Part shown: positions 6,353 to 14,592 of the stretch, piece by piece
Numbering within the stretch: the first letter of the stretch is position 1
Layout: every line of letters begins with the position of its first letter
Source: HGM12587 sp964602445
Lineage (GTDB): Bacteria; Bacillota; Clostridia; Lachnospirales; Lachnospiraceae
Assembly: GCA_964602445.1 (NCBI GenBank)
Contig: CAZRQV010000033.1
Coordinates: 1 to 19,477 of the forward strand
Length of the DNA stretch: 19,477 nucleotides
Direction of reading: 5' to 3'
The notes under the pieces: generated by a model
Seen by the model: the letters and a program-made list of their open reading frames with translations, nothing else
The model's database searches: none
Told to the model about the DNA's origin: nothing
Made by a program: the position numbers and the translations under genes

Positions 6353-8146
6353 ATGAGACTGGGAGTACACAAGACACAAAAAGGATATCGATTCGCATTC
6401 GCAAGTACAGAGAACGTGCCGGAACTGCTTCTTTTTAGAAAAGGAGAAGAATTGCCGGAATTCGTAATTCCAATGGTACAGTTCATGGGAGATGTTTATA
6501 CGGCAGAAATCGAAAAAATTCGGGCAAAAGATTACGAATACGTTTATCGGATCGGAGAAAAAACAGTTTTGGATCCGTATGCAAAAGGGATTTCTGGTAA
6601 AAAATCCTTTGGAGAGCAGGTAAAATCCGAAGAACTTCGATGCAGCTTTGACTGCAGTGCTTATGATTGGGAAGAAGATCGTCATCCGGAAATTCCGTTT
6701 TCGGAGTCCGTGATCTATTGCACTCATCTGAGAGGATATACTATGGACAAATCTTCCAAAGTACGTGCAAAAGGAACTTTTAAGGGAATGATCGAAAAGA
6801 TTCCGTATCTTGTTTCTTTAGGAGTAAAACAGCTGGAACTGATGCCTGTTTATGAATTTGAAGAATTTCCGCATCCAAAGAAAAAAAATCATTTGTATGA
6901 GCAGGAGACAGCACCGGAAAATTTGAAATTGAATTACTGGGGATATACCTCCGGTTTTTATTTTGCACCAAAAAGCAGTTATGCTTACGGGAAAGATGCA
7001 TCGAAAGAGTTAAAAGATCTTGTAAAAGCACTTCATAAAGAAGATATGGAGCTGATTTTGGAATTTTATTTTGATGAAACAGCACCGCCTCATATGATCA
7101 TGGATTGCCTGAGATTTTGGGTGGAAGAATATCATATCGATGGAATTCACATCAATCGAAGTGCGATTTCGATGAAAAATATCATTATGGATCCGGCATT
7201 GCATAGAACAAAGATCTTTACAGAATATTTTGATCCGGCAGAACTTTCGGAAGAACCGAAAAATCCGCTGAAAAAGCATTTGGCAGAATATCACGATGGA
7301 TTTCTTATTGATGCCAGACGGCTTTTGAAGGGAGATGAGGATGCTCTTCGGGCATTTGCGGAAAAGACAAAGAAAAATCCGGAAGGTACCGGAGTGGTAA
7401 ATTACATGGCAAATCATAATGGATTTACCATGATGGATATGGTTTCTTATGATGAAAAGCATAATGAAGCCAATGGAGAAAATAACAGAGATGGCAGTGA
7501 TTATAATTTCAGCTGGAATTGCGGAGAAGAAGGTGTAGTAAAGAAAAAAGCAGTACTGCAGCTTCGTCAAAGACAGCTTCGCAATGCGTTTGCAATGGTC
7601 ATGTTGTCCCAAGGGATTCCATTGATCTATGGCGGTGATGAATTCGGAAATTCCCAGCAGGGAAATAATAATGTTTACGGTCAGGATAATGAATTATCTT
7701 GGATACAGTGGAACCGTTCCAAAAGTTCTTTGGAATTATTGGCGTATGTAAAAGAATTGATCCGTTTTAGAAAAGCGCATGGTGCATTTCATATGGAGAA
7801 AGAACCGACTCAGTCTGATTACCGGTCTACCGGGATTCCGGAATTGTCATTTCATGGAGAAAATGCGTGGTATGGCGGGTTTGAAGCGTATCGCAGACAC
7901 TTAGGGATGATGTACGGAAGTGGTTACGGCGAAAAAAATACCATTTATGCAGCGTATAATCTGCATCAGTCGGATCATGAATTAGGACTTCCGAATCTGC
8001 CGAAAGGGAAAAAATGGAAACTGATCTTCAGCACAGCGGAAACAGAGCGGCAGTTTTGGAGGGAAGGAATTGAACTTCCGGATCAAAAGATCTTTAAAAT
8101 AGAGGGAAGAACGATTTGTGTGTTGGAAGGAACAGAAGATGAATAA
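6353..8146 (+). CDS. GlgX/isoamylase-like GH13 protein with replaced catalytic residues (probable pseudoenzyme)
   Basis: By overall layout a glycogen-debranching-type GH13 protein: an N-terminal beta domain of about 100 residues, a TIM barrel, and a C-terminal beta domain after IYGGDEFGNSQQGNNN. Hallmarks such as SYDEKHNEANGENNRDG and NFSWNCG are intact. The four active-site regions are not: the region I equivalent is LEFYFDE (from residue 236) instead of a DVVYNH-like motif; region II is DGIHINR, with Asn268 where the nucleophile Asp should be and His266 for the usual Arg; region IV is NHNGF, with Asn356 replacing the transition-state Asp. Only Glu291 (TEYFD) remains. Ordinary hydrolysis is therefore unlikely; it may bind glycogen or maltodextrin. 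The start is ATG 6353, with GAGAGGA 9 nt upstream; an ATG at 6332 lacks a clear ribosome site. The reading frame is intact over 597 residues, so it is not a decaying gene. Confidence 0.88.
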   Translation: MRLGVHKTQKGYRFAFASTENVPELLLFRKGEELPEFVIPMVQFMGDVYTAEIEKIRAKDYEYVYRIGEKTVLDPYAKGISGKKSFGEQVKSEELRCSFDCSAYDWEEDRHPEIPFSESVIYCTHLRGYTMDKSSKVRAKGTFKGMIEKIPYLVSLGVKQLELMPVYEFEEFPHPKKKNHLYEQETAPENLKLNYWGYTSGFYFAPKSSYAYGKDASKELKDLVKALHKEDMELILEFYFDETAPPHMIMDCLRFWVEEYHIDGIHINRSAISMKNIIMDPALHRTKIFTEYFDPAELSEEPKNPLKKHLAEYHDGFLIDARRLLKGDEDALRAFAEKTKKNPEGTGVVNYMANHNGFTMMDMVSYDEKHNEANGENNRDGSDYNFSWNCGEEGVVKKKAVLQLRQRQLRNAFAMVMLSQGIPLIYGGDEFGNSQQGNNNVYGQDNELSWIQWNRSKSSLELLAYVKELIRFRKAHGAFHMEKEPTQSDYRSTGIPELSFHGENAWYGGFEAYRRHLGMMYGSGYGEKNTIYAAYNLHQSDHELGLPNLPKGKKWKLIFSTAETERQFWREGIELPDQKIFKIEGRTICVLEGTEDE

Positions 8147-8696
8147 AGTATTTGGTCATTTCAAGACGATCACAACCCATAAGATGGTCGTGATGAAAGA
8201 ATGTTTCAAAATCGGACTGTATAAACAGGGATTGCTTCATGATCTTTCGAAATATGGTCCCACAGAGTTTATTCAGGGATGCAGAAATTATCAGGGAACA
8301 GCCAGTCCTCATCTGAAAGAAAGAGAACAAAAAGGGTATTCTTCTGCATGGCTGCATCATAAAGGACGAAATAAACATCATTTTGAATATTGGATTGATT
8401 ACAGTCCGGACAATAAAAACGGGATGGTGGGCTGTAAAATGCCGCCGAATTATGTGGCAGAAATGATGATGGATCGAATTGCAGCTTCCAAAGTATATAA
8501 CAAGGGCAGTTATGATCAGCATTTTCCGCTGCAGTATTATGAGAGAGGAAAACATGCTTACATGATGCATCCCGAAACGAGAGCACTTTTAGAATATCTG
8601 CTTCATCTGTTGGATGAGCAGGGAGAAGAAGTGACATTTGATTACATTCGAAAAAATCTGGTAGGAAAGAAGGAATATCCGGATATTACAAAATAG
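8139..8696 (+). CDS. DUF5662 family protein of unknown function
   Basis: A 185-residue soluble protein recognised as DUF5662 from its conserved blocks: HxxVxxxCFKxGLxxQGLLHDLSKYGPTEF near the N-terminus (quoted as a pattern), the central WLHHKGRNKHHFEYW, then DRIAASK and a C-terminal MHPETRALLE. The clustered His/Asp residues (HDLSKY, HHKGRNKHH, HPET) look like a metal site of a helical HD-like fold, but no enzyme activity is established and I do not assign one. The start is ATG 8139, overlapping the end of the GH13 gene by 8 bp, with AAGGA 7 nt upstream inside that gene; this indicates translational coupling with the GH13 protein. An upstream in-frame TTG at 8118 is not needed. The gene is followed 15 bp later by the LrgA-type gene in the same direction. 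Confidence 0.85.
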   Translation: MNKVFGHFKTITTHKMVVMKECFKIGLYKQGLLHDLSKYGPTEFIQGCRNYQGTASPHLKEREQKGYSSAWLHHKGRNKHHFEYWIDYSPDNKNGMVGCKMPPNYVAEMMMDRIAASKVYNKGSYDQHFPLQYYERGKHAYMMHPETRALLEYLLHLLDEQGEEVTFDYIRKNLVGKKEYPDITK

Positions 8697-8711
8697 ATTC
8701 GGAGGAAGAGT

Positions 8712-9074
8712 ATGAAATATATTAAGCAGTTTGCATTGATTGCACTGATCACATTTTTAGGTGAGTGCATGAATTTTTTAATTCCGCTGCCGGTACCGGC
8801 AAGTATTTATGGAATGGTGTTATTGTTTCTCGGCCTTTTGACAGGAATCTTAAAATTAGAACAGATTGAGGAAACTGCAGATCTGTTGTTGGGAGTCATG
8901 CCAATCTTTTTTATTTCCCCGACAGTCAGCCTTATGAGCAGCATTACGATGATTCAGGACAGTCTGGTTGGTGTGATCGTGATCTGTCTTGTGTCTACCG
9001 TTGTTGTCATGGCAGTGACCGGACTTGTATCTCAGGCAGTGATCCGTCATGATCAGAGGAGGAAAAACAAATGA
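8712..9074 (+). CDS. lrgA: CidA/LrgA family holin-like membrane protein
   Basis: A small (120-residue) integral membrane protein with about four hydrophobic segments and a basic tail (RHDQRRKNK), the size and pattern of the CidA/LrgA family. The PLPVPASIYGMVLLF segment near the N-terminus is the most characteristic part. In staphylococci such proteins affect murein hydrolase activity and autolysis together with the LrgB/CidB partner; other work links related pairs to transport of small organic acids. GGAGGAAG lies just upstream of the ATG, and the stop overlaps the LrgB start (ATGA), so the pair is translationally coupled. Whether it acts more like Lrg or Cid cannot be told from the sequence, and no LytTR-type regulator is seen beside it. 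Confidence 0.88.
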   Translation: MKYIKQFALIALITFLGECMNFLIPLPVPASIYGMVLLFLGLLTGILKLEQIEETADLLLGVMPIFFISPTVSLMSSITMIQDSLVGVIVICLVSTVVVMAVTGLVSQAVIRHDQRRKNK

Positions 9075-9766
9075 ATGAATTTTTATTAAATTCTGCTTAT
9101 TTTGGAATTGTATTAAGTCTTTTATGCTATTGGGCAGCATTAAAAATATCTGAAAAAGTAAAAAGTACCTTATGTAATCCGCTGTTAGTGGCATCAGTGA
9201 TGATCATTGCACTGCTGGTGTTCTTTCAGGTGGATTATGAAACCTTTGATCGAGGGGCATCTTATCTGACATATTTTTTAAATCCGGCGACGGTTTGTCT
9301 GGCTGTGCCGTTATATCGACAGTTTCAGGTGCTGAAAACCAATCTGAAAGCAATCTTGTTAGGAATTACAGCAGGATGTATTGCGTGCATGATCACGATT
9401 GCAGGTCTGGCAGCTGTTTTTGCACTTTCTCAGGAAGTAACGATTTCAGTGCTTCCAAAATCAATCACTACAGCCATTGCGATCGGACTTTCCCAGGAAA
9501 TGGGAGGGATTTCTTCGATTACGGTTGCCTGTGTGGTAGTGACCGGAATTTTTGGTGCATGTATTGCTTCTGTGTTGTTCAAAGTGCTTAAGATTGAAGA
9601 ACCGGTTGCCCAGGGACTTGCAGCAGGAACGTCAGCTCATGCCATCGGTACATCAAGAGCGTTAGAGCTTGGAGAGATTCAGGGGGCGATGAGCAGTCTT
9701 GCCATTGCAGTAACCGGATTGATGACGGTTATCCTGGTACCAATCGTGGCAGGAATTTTATATTAA
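9071..9766 (+). CDS. lrgB: LrgB family membrane protein
   Basis: Integral membrane partner of the LrgA-type protein, 231 residues, with about six or seven hydrophobic segments. Family marks include LNPATVCLAVPLYRQ, LPKSITTAIAIGLSQEMGG and the C-terminal GLAAGTSAHAIGTSRALELG, which are strongly conserved in LrgB/CidB/PlsE-type proteins. It begins at the ATG of an ATGA overlap with the upstream gene. It is the last gene of the cluster GH13-like, DUF5662, LrgA, LrgB; the 170 bp that follow hold no gene. The role is inferred from the family: control of autolysis, or export/import of a small carboxylate. Confidence 0.9.
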   Translation: MNEFLLNSAYFGIVLSLLCYWAALKISEKVKSTLCNPLLVASVMIIALLVFFQVDYETFDRGASYLTYFLNPATVCLAVPLYRQFQVLKTNLKAILLGITAGCIACMITIAGLAAVFALSQEVTISVLPKSITTAIAIGLSQEMGGISSITVACVVVTGIFGACIASVLFKVLKIEEPVAQGLAAGTSAHAIGTSRALELGEIQGAMSSLAIAVTGLMTVILVPIVAGILY

Positions 9767-9768
9767 AG

Positions 9769-9832
9769 AAAAAATAAAAAAGGAAATTTGCGAAAAACGC
9801 AGAATATTTAATTTAGAAGTACCTTTTTATTT
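9769..9832 (+). terminator. Weak candidate terminator after the LrgB gene
   Basis: ATAAAAAAGG (9774-9783) can pair, with one bulged A, to CCTTTTTAT (9824-9832), with a small TGCG/CGCA hairpin in between. The stem is AT-rich and the loop long, so termination here is uncertain; transcription may run on to dgt. Confidence 0.25.
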
Positions 9833-9899
9833 CCACCGACAGTTCGAAAAAACGGAGATTTTGTACGGATTTGTCAAAGATTGTAAGAGCATCAGAGTA

Positions 9900-9914
9900 T
9901 CTGCCGATGGCAGA
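9900..9914 (+). other. Short hairpin in the dgt leader
   Basis: A 6-bp perfect stem (9900-9905 with 9909-9914) closes a GAT triloop, 25 bp upstream of the dgt ATG. It contains CTGCCGATGG (9901-9910), a 10-mer found again in the leader of the nucleoside kinase (15414-15423). A function is not established. Confidence 0.35.
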
Positions 9915-9939
9915 GACTAGCCGGGAATGAGGTGTGGCT

Positions 9940-10944
9940 ATGAACATTCGCGAAAAACAGGAATTGTGGGAATCACAGTATTTATGTCCCTATGCAGCAC
10001 TGAGTAAAAATTCCAAAGGAAGAGATTTTTATGAAGAACAGTGCGATATCCGTCCGGTATATCAAAGAGACAGGGATCGGATTTTACATAGCAAGTCATT
10101 TCGTCGAATGAAGCATAAGACACAGGTATTTCTGACTCCGAAAGGAGATCATTATCGTACGCGTCTGACCCATACATTAGAAGTTTCTCAAAATGCACGA
10201 ACCATAGCTAAGGCACTTCGGCTTAATGAAGATTTGGCAGAGGCAATCGCATTGGGACATGATCTGGGACATACACCATTTGGTCATGCAGGAGAACGGG
10301 CATTGAATACGCTTTGCAGAAAGGGATTTAGTCACTGTGAGCAAAGTGTGCGTGTGGTGGAGAAATTAGAAAATGGCGGAAAGGGTCTGAATCTGACTTA
10401 TGAAGTGCGGGACGGCATCAGAAATCATCGTACCGCAGGCAGACCGTGTACACTGGAAGGAAAGATTGTCCGTTTGTCGGACAAGATTGCATATATTAAT
10501 CACGATATTGACGATGCCATTCGTGCAGGGATTCTTGTAGCAGAAGATATTCCGAAAGAATATACGGAAGTTCTGGGATATACTACAAGTCAACGGTTAA
10601 ATCGTTTGATTCATGACATTGTCAAAAACAGTGAAGGAAAGCAGGAAATCATGATGTCTGCCCGGATCGAGCAGGCTATGGCAGGACTGCGTAAATTTAT
10701 GTTCGCTAACGTGTATACCAATCCCCGGGCAAAAGCGGAAGAACAAAAGGCACAGGACATGTTGGAGCATCTTTTTACATTTTATAAAGACCATCCGGAA
10801 AATATGTCTGAAGAATATATAGATATGCTGGAAAATCGGGGAGAATCGCTGGAAGATGTGGTCTGTGACTATATCTCCGGAATGACAGATCAGTATGCGA
10901 TTCAGAAATTCCAGGAATATTTTGTGCCAAGATCATGGAGCTGA
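9940..10944 (+). CDS. dgt: Deoxyguanosinetriphosphate triphosphohydrolase-like HD-domain protein
   Basis: HD-superfamily phosphohydrolase of the dNTPase group, which splits dNTPs into the deoxynucleoside and triphosphate and so adjusts dNTP pools. Metal ligands are visible as His78 (RLTHTLEVSQ) and His107-Asp108 (GHDLGHTPFGH), with a later Asp in RLSDKIAYINHD. The N-terminal RRMKHKTQVFL and DHYRTRLTHT segments are typical of the family. Length (334 residues) fits the shorter Firmicute form rather than the 500-residue E. coli enzyme. The start is ATG 9940, with GAGGTG 5 nt upstream; an in-frame GTG at 9934 falls inside that ribosome site. It is followed 12 bp later by dnaG, a common pairing in Clostridia that ties dNTP control to replication. 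Confidence 0.9.
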   Translation: MNIREKQELWESQYLCPYAALSKNSKGRDFYEEQCDIRPVYQRDRDRILHSKSFRRMKHKTQVFLTPKGDHYRTRLTHTLEVSQNARTIAKALRLNEDLAEAIALGHDLGHTPFGHAGERALNTLCRKGFSHCEQSVRVVEKLENGGKGLNLTYEVRDGIRNHRTAGRPCTLEGKIVRLSDKIAYINHDIDDAIRAGILVAEDIPKEYTEVLGYTTSQRLNRLIHDIVKNSEGKQEIMMSARIEQAMAGLRKFMFANVYTNPRAKAEEQKAQDMLEHLFTFYKDHPENMSEEYIDMLENRGESLEDVVCDYISGMTDQYAIQKFQEYFVPRSWS

Positions 10945-10956
10945 TGAGGAGAGAAT

Positions 10957-12717
10957 ATGTACTATTCTGATGAGCTGGTAGAAGAAATCAGGGAAAAAAA
11001 TGACATCGTCAGTGTTGTCGGAGAGTATGTGAAGCTGACAAGAAAGGGAGGAAGCTATTTTGGGCTTTGTCCGTTTCATACGGAAAAGACCGGTTCTTTT
11101 TCGGTATCGCCCCAAAAACAGATGTATTACTGCTTTGGATGTCATAAGGGTGGTAATGTGTTCAGCTTTTTAATGGACTATGAAAATTATACGTTCCCGG
11201 AAGCTGTAAAAGTTTTAGGAGAACGGGTTGGTGTGGAACTTCCTGAAATCGAATATTCGGAAAGTGCAAGACAGCAGAAAGATGAAAAGACGAAAATGCT
11301 GGAAATGTATAAGCATGCAGCGACGTTTTACTACCGGATGCTTCGTACTCCGCAGGGACAGATCGGATACGATTATCTGAGAAAACGTCAGTTGACAGAG
11401 GATACGATCAAACATTTCGGTCTTGGATATTCCACCAAATTTGGAAAAGATTTATATCAATATTTGAAAAAACAGGGTTTTTCGGATGAGATGATGATTG
11501 AAGGCGGTCTGATTTCTTATAGTGAAAGAGCAGGAACTTATGACCGCTTCTGGAACAGGGTAATGTTCCCGATCATGGATGCCAATCACAAAGTGATCGG
11601 TTTCGGCGGTCGTGTCATGGGCGAGGGAGAACCAAAATATCTGAACTCACCGGAAACAAAGATTTTTGATAAGAGCAGGAATCTGTATGGTCTGAATTTT
11701 GCGAGAGCAAGCCGGAAAGACCGTATGATCATTTGTGAAGGGTATATGGATGTCATTGCACTTCACCAGGCAGGATTTACAGAAGCAGTTGCTTCTTTGG
11801 GAACTGCCTTAACAGAGAATCAGTGCAGACTTCTTGCCAGATATACGAAAAAAGTACTGCTGACCTATGACAGTGATACAGCAGGTACAAATGCAGCACT
11901 GCGGGCAATTCCAATGCTGAAAGAGGCGGGATTGAGTGTCAGTGTCATTAATGTGAAGCCTTATAAAGACCCGGACGAATTTATCAAAGCGTTAGGTGCA
12001 GAGGCTTTTGAAGAACGAATCAACCAGGCAGTGAACAGCTTCCTGTTTGAGATAGAGGTAATCGAACGGCGTTATGATTTTAAGGATCCGGAATCTAAAA
12101 CAGCTTTTTTTAAGGAAGCAGCCAGAAAACTTTTGGGATTTACGGAAGAAATCGAGCGCAATACGTATGTGGAGGCGGTGGCAGACCGTTATCATCTGCC
12201 GTATGAAAAACTTAAAAAAATGGTAGATACCATGGGAGAATCGGCATCTATGACCGGCGTAAGAAATATTCCTCGTTCCGGAATCAAAAAGCAGCCGAAG
12301 GAAGATGGTATCACAAAAGCGCAAAAGCTTTTGATCACATGGATGATTTCAGATGACAAAATGTATAATGAGATCAATAAACATGTGGAACTAAGTGATT
12401 TCACCAATGATTTATACCGTACGGTAGTGGAGATGCTTCGAGAGCAGAAGGCACAGGGCAGGATCAAACCTGCAGAGATTATGAGCCGCTTCGCAGACAG
12501 TGAAAATCAAGGAGAAGTCGCATCGCTGTTTCATGCAGAGCTGAAACAGATCGAAAAAAAAGAAGAATTGGAAAAGGCATTAACAGAAACGATCATCAAA
12601 GTAAAAGAACACAGTTGCAATGTGCAGATTGAAACGATGGATAAAAACGATATTGTTGCCTGGCAGAAGATTCTTCAGGAAAAGAGCAGATTACAGAAAC
12701 TGCATATTTCTCTTTAG
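10957..12717 (+). CDS. dnaG: DNA primase
   Basis: Synthesises the RNA primers for replication and acts with the replicative helicase at the fork. The N-terminal zinc-ribbon is complete: Cys38, His41, Cys59 and Cys62 (CPFHTEKTGSF, then YYCFGCHKGG). The catalytic core follows, with the TOPRIM segment beginning at MIICEGYMDVIAL and continuing to LTYDSDTAGTNAAL, carrying the acidic metal ligands. The C-terminal region from about residue 430 is helical and poorly conserved, as expected for the helicase-binding domain. Length of 586 residues is typical. AGGAG lies just upstream of ATG 10957. It sits between dgt and rpoD, matching the ancient dnaG-rpoD macromolecular-synthesis arrangement. Confidence 0.97.
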   Translation: MYYSDELVEEIREKNDIVSVVGEYVKLTRKGGSYFGLCPFHTEKTGSFSVSPQKQMYYCFGCHKGGNVFSFLMDYENYTFPEAVKVLGERVGVELPEIEYSESARQQKDEKTKMLEMYKHAATFYYRMLRTPQGQIGYDYLRKRQLTEDTIKHFGLGYSTKFGKDLYQYLKKQGFSDEMMIEGGLISYSERAGTYDRFWNRVMFPIMDANHKVIGFGGRVMGEGEPKYLNSPETKIFDKSRNLYGLNFARASRKDRMIICEGYMDVIALHQAGFTEAVASLGTALTENQCRLLARYTKKVLLTYDSDTAGTNAALRAIPMLKEAGLSVSVINVKPYKDPDEFIKALGAEAFEERINQAVNSFLFEIEVIERRYDFKDPESKTAFFKEAARKLLGFTEEIERNTYVEAVADRYHLPYEKLKKMVDTMGESASMTGVRNIPRSGIKKQPKEDGITKAQKLLITWMISDDKMYNEINKHVELSDFTNDLYRTVVEMLREQKAQGRIKPAEIMSRFADSENQGEVASLFHAELKQIEKKEELEKALTETIIKVKEHSCNVQIETMDKNDIVAWQKILQEKSRLQKLHISL

Positions 12718-12756
12718 GTGAGGATATGCTAAAGAATAGGTGTAGAGGTGGACAAC

Positions 12757-13866
12757 ATGGATGAAAAAGAAAACATGCTGAAAGTGGCCGAAAAGATCAA
12801 AGAACTTCAGGCAACGGCAAAGAAAAAGAAAAACGTACTGGAATACCAGGAAGTGATCGAGTGTTTGCGCGAAACAGATCTGAAGAAAGAAGATATAGAA
12901 AAAATTTGTGATTTTCTGGAACAGAATGGTGTAGATATCTTGCGTGTGACAGAAGAAACAGATGATGATGAGCTTCTTTTAACAGAAGAAGATGAAGTGG
13001 ATGTGGAAAATATTGATCTTTCTGTTCCGGAAGGTGTCAGCATTGAAGATCCGGTTCGTATGTATTTAAAAGAGATCGGTAAAGTACCGCTTCTGAGTGC
13101 AGAAGAAGAAATTGAACTTGCCCAGCGTATGGAAGAAGGCGATGAAGAAGCAAAGAAAAAACTTGCAGAAGCAAACCTTCGACTGGTAGTCAGCATTGCC
13201 AAACGTTATGTGGGACGCGGAATGCTTTTCCTGGATCTGATTCAGGAAGGAAATCTGGGTCTGATCAAGGCAGTAGAAAAGTTTGATTATAGAAAAGGAT
13301 ATAAATTCAGTACCTATGCAACATGGTGGATTCGTCAGGCGATCACAAGAGCCATTGCCGATCAGGCGAGAACGATCCGTATTCCGGTTCATATGGTAGA
13401 AACGATCAATAAACTGATCCGTGTATCCAGACAGCTCCTTCAGGAACTGGGACGTGAACCGTCTCCAGAAGAAATTGCTGCAGAAATGAACATGCCAGTA
13501 GAACGTGTTCGTGAAATTTTAAAGATTTCTCAGGAACCGGTTTCTTTGGAAACTCCGATTGGTGAGGAAGAAGATTCTCATTTAGGAGATTTTATTCAGG
13601 ATGATCATGTACCGGTGCCAGCAGAAGCAGCAACATTTACATTGCTGAAAGAACAGCTGGGAGAAGTACTTGGAACATTGACGGAAAGAGAACAGAAAGT
13701 TCTTCGTCTCCGTTTTGGATTGGATGATGGACGTGCCCGTACATTGGAAGAAGTTGGGAAAGAATTCAACGTTACCCGTGAACGTATTCGTCAGATTGAA
13801 GCAAAAGCGCTCAGAAAACTTCGTCATCCGAGCAGAAGCAGAAAGTTAAAGGATTATTTAGATTAA
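12757..13866 (+). CDS. rpoD: RNA polymerase primary sigma factor (sigma-70/SigA)
   Basis: Directs RNA polymerase to housekeeping promoters. The 369-residue protein has an acidic N-terminal region 1.1, then region 1.2 (DPVRMYLKEIGKVPLL), region 2 with the core- and -10-binding block (ANLRLVVSIAKRYVGRGM, then STYATWWIRQAI), region 3, and region 4.2 with the -35-binding helix-turn-helix (TLEEVGKEFNVTRERIRQIE), ending in KLKDYLD. Length is that of the compact Firmicute SigA. The start is ATG 12757, with GAGGTG at 12745-12750; the in-frame GTG at 12748 lies inside that site. Only 39 bp separate it from dnaG and 1 bp from trmK, so it belongs to the housekeeping transcript; a promoter inside dnaG is possible but not evident. 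Confidence 0.97.
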   Translation: MDEKENMLKVAEKIKELQATAKKKKNVLEYQEVIECLRETDLKKEDIEKICDFLEQNGVDILRVTEETDDDELLLTEEDEVDVENIDLSVPEGVSIEDPVRMYLKEIGKVPLLSAEEEIELAQRMEEGDEEAKKKLAEANLRLVVSIAKRYVGRGMLFLDLIQEGNLGLIKAVEKFDYRKGYKFSTYATWWIRQAITRAIADQARTIRIPVHMVETINKLIRVSRQLLQELGREPSPEEIAAEMNMPVERVREILKISQEPVSLETPIGEEEDSHLGDFIQDDHVPVPAEAATFTLLKEQLGEVLGTLTEREQKVLRLRFGLDDGRARTLEEVGKEFNVTRERIRQIEAKALRKLRHPSRSRKLKDYLD

Positions 13867-13867
13867 G

Positions 13868-14575
13868 ATGCAGTTATCAAAACGATTATCAACAGTTGCG
13901 TCGATGGTTACTGCAGGAAATCGCTTAGCAGATGTGGGAACAGATCATGGATATGTTCCCATTTATCTTTATGAGAGAAAAATGATTTCCGGTGCCATCG
14001 CGATGGATGTAAATAAAGGCCCTTTGGAACGTGCAGATTTACATATTGCAGAAGCAGGGCTGAAACAAAAGATTTTTACAAGATTGTCGGACGGGCTGGC
14101 AGCATTAGAACCGGGAGAAGCGGACAGTGTGATCATTGCCGGAATGGGAGGTCCTTTGATGATCCGTATTTTAAGCAGCTATCCGGAAACGACGGCTTCT
14201 CTGAAAGAATTGATTTTGCAGCCCCAGTCGGAAGTGGCAGAGGTTAGATCCTGGCTGGATCAGCAGTGCTATGAGATTGTAGAAGAACATATGGTATATG
14301 AAGATGGAAAATATTATCCGATGTTCAAAGCGGTGAAAAATCCGGAACGTTTCAGATTAAGTGAGCAGGAATGCCGTTTCGGGCGTTTGGATGTGCTGAA
14401 AGAGCCGGAAGTTTTGATTGCTTTTCTGGAAAAAGAGATTGCAGGAAAGAATGCAATTTTAGAAAAATTATCGGAAGAAATGACAGAAAAGAGCAAAAAC
14501 AGAGCAGAAGAAATGAAAAAAATAGTCAGTGAATTTGAAGAAATGCTCTTGAAAGTAAAACAGCATCGGGATTGA
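13868..14575 (+). CDS. trmK: tRNA (adenine(22)-N(1))-methyltransferase, TrmK family
   Basis: SAM-dependent enzyme that makes m1A at position 22 of certain tRNAs. The N-terminal Rossmann domain shows the SAM motif RLADVGTDHGYVPIYL (residues 19-34), AMDVNKGPLERA as motif II and VIIAGMGGPLMIRIL as the motif IV region, followed by the family block LQPQSEVAEVR. The C-terminal third is a charged coiled coil (about residues 188-235), as in Bacillus TrmK. Length of 235 residues is normal. The ATG follows the rpoD stop by one base, with no strong ribosome site between, so translation is probably coupled to rpoD. The next gene, Nif3-like, is the usual neighbour of trmK in Firmicutes. Confidence 0.93.
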   Translation: MQLSKRLSTVASMVTAGNRLADVGTDHGYVPIYLYERKMISGAIAMDVNKGPLERADLHIAEAGLKQKIFTRLSDGLAALEPGEADSVIIAGMGGPLMIRILSSYPETTASLKELILQPQSEVAEVRSWLDQQCYEIVEEHMVYEDGKYYPMFKAVKNPERFRLSEQECRFGRLDVLKEPEVLIAFLEKEIAGKNAILEKLSEEMTEKSKNRAEEMKKIVSEFEEMLLKVKQHRD

Positions 14576-14592
14576 AAGGAAGGATCTGGGTC

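Noticed and set aside
7010..7612. 200-codon minus-strand frame inside the GH13-like gene
   Set aside because: It is antisense to a conserved protein, rich in Ile/Phe/His, and lacks a ribosome site.
9861..9889. TTGTAC-17-TAAGAG as a dgt promoter
   Set aside because: The -10 box matches the consensus at only three positions; too weak to annotate.
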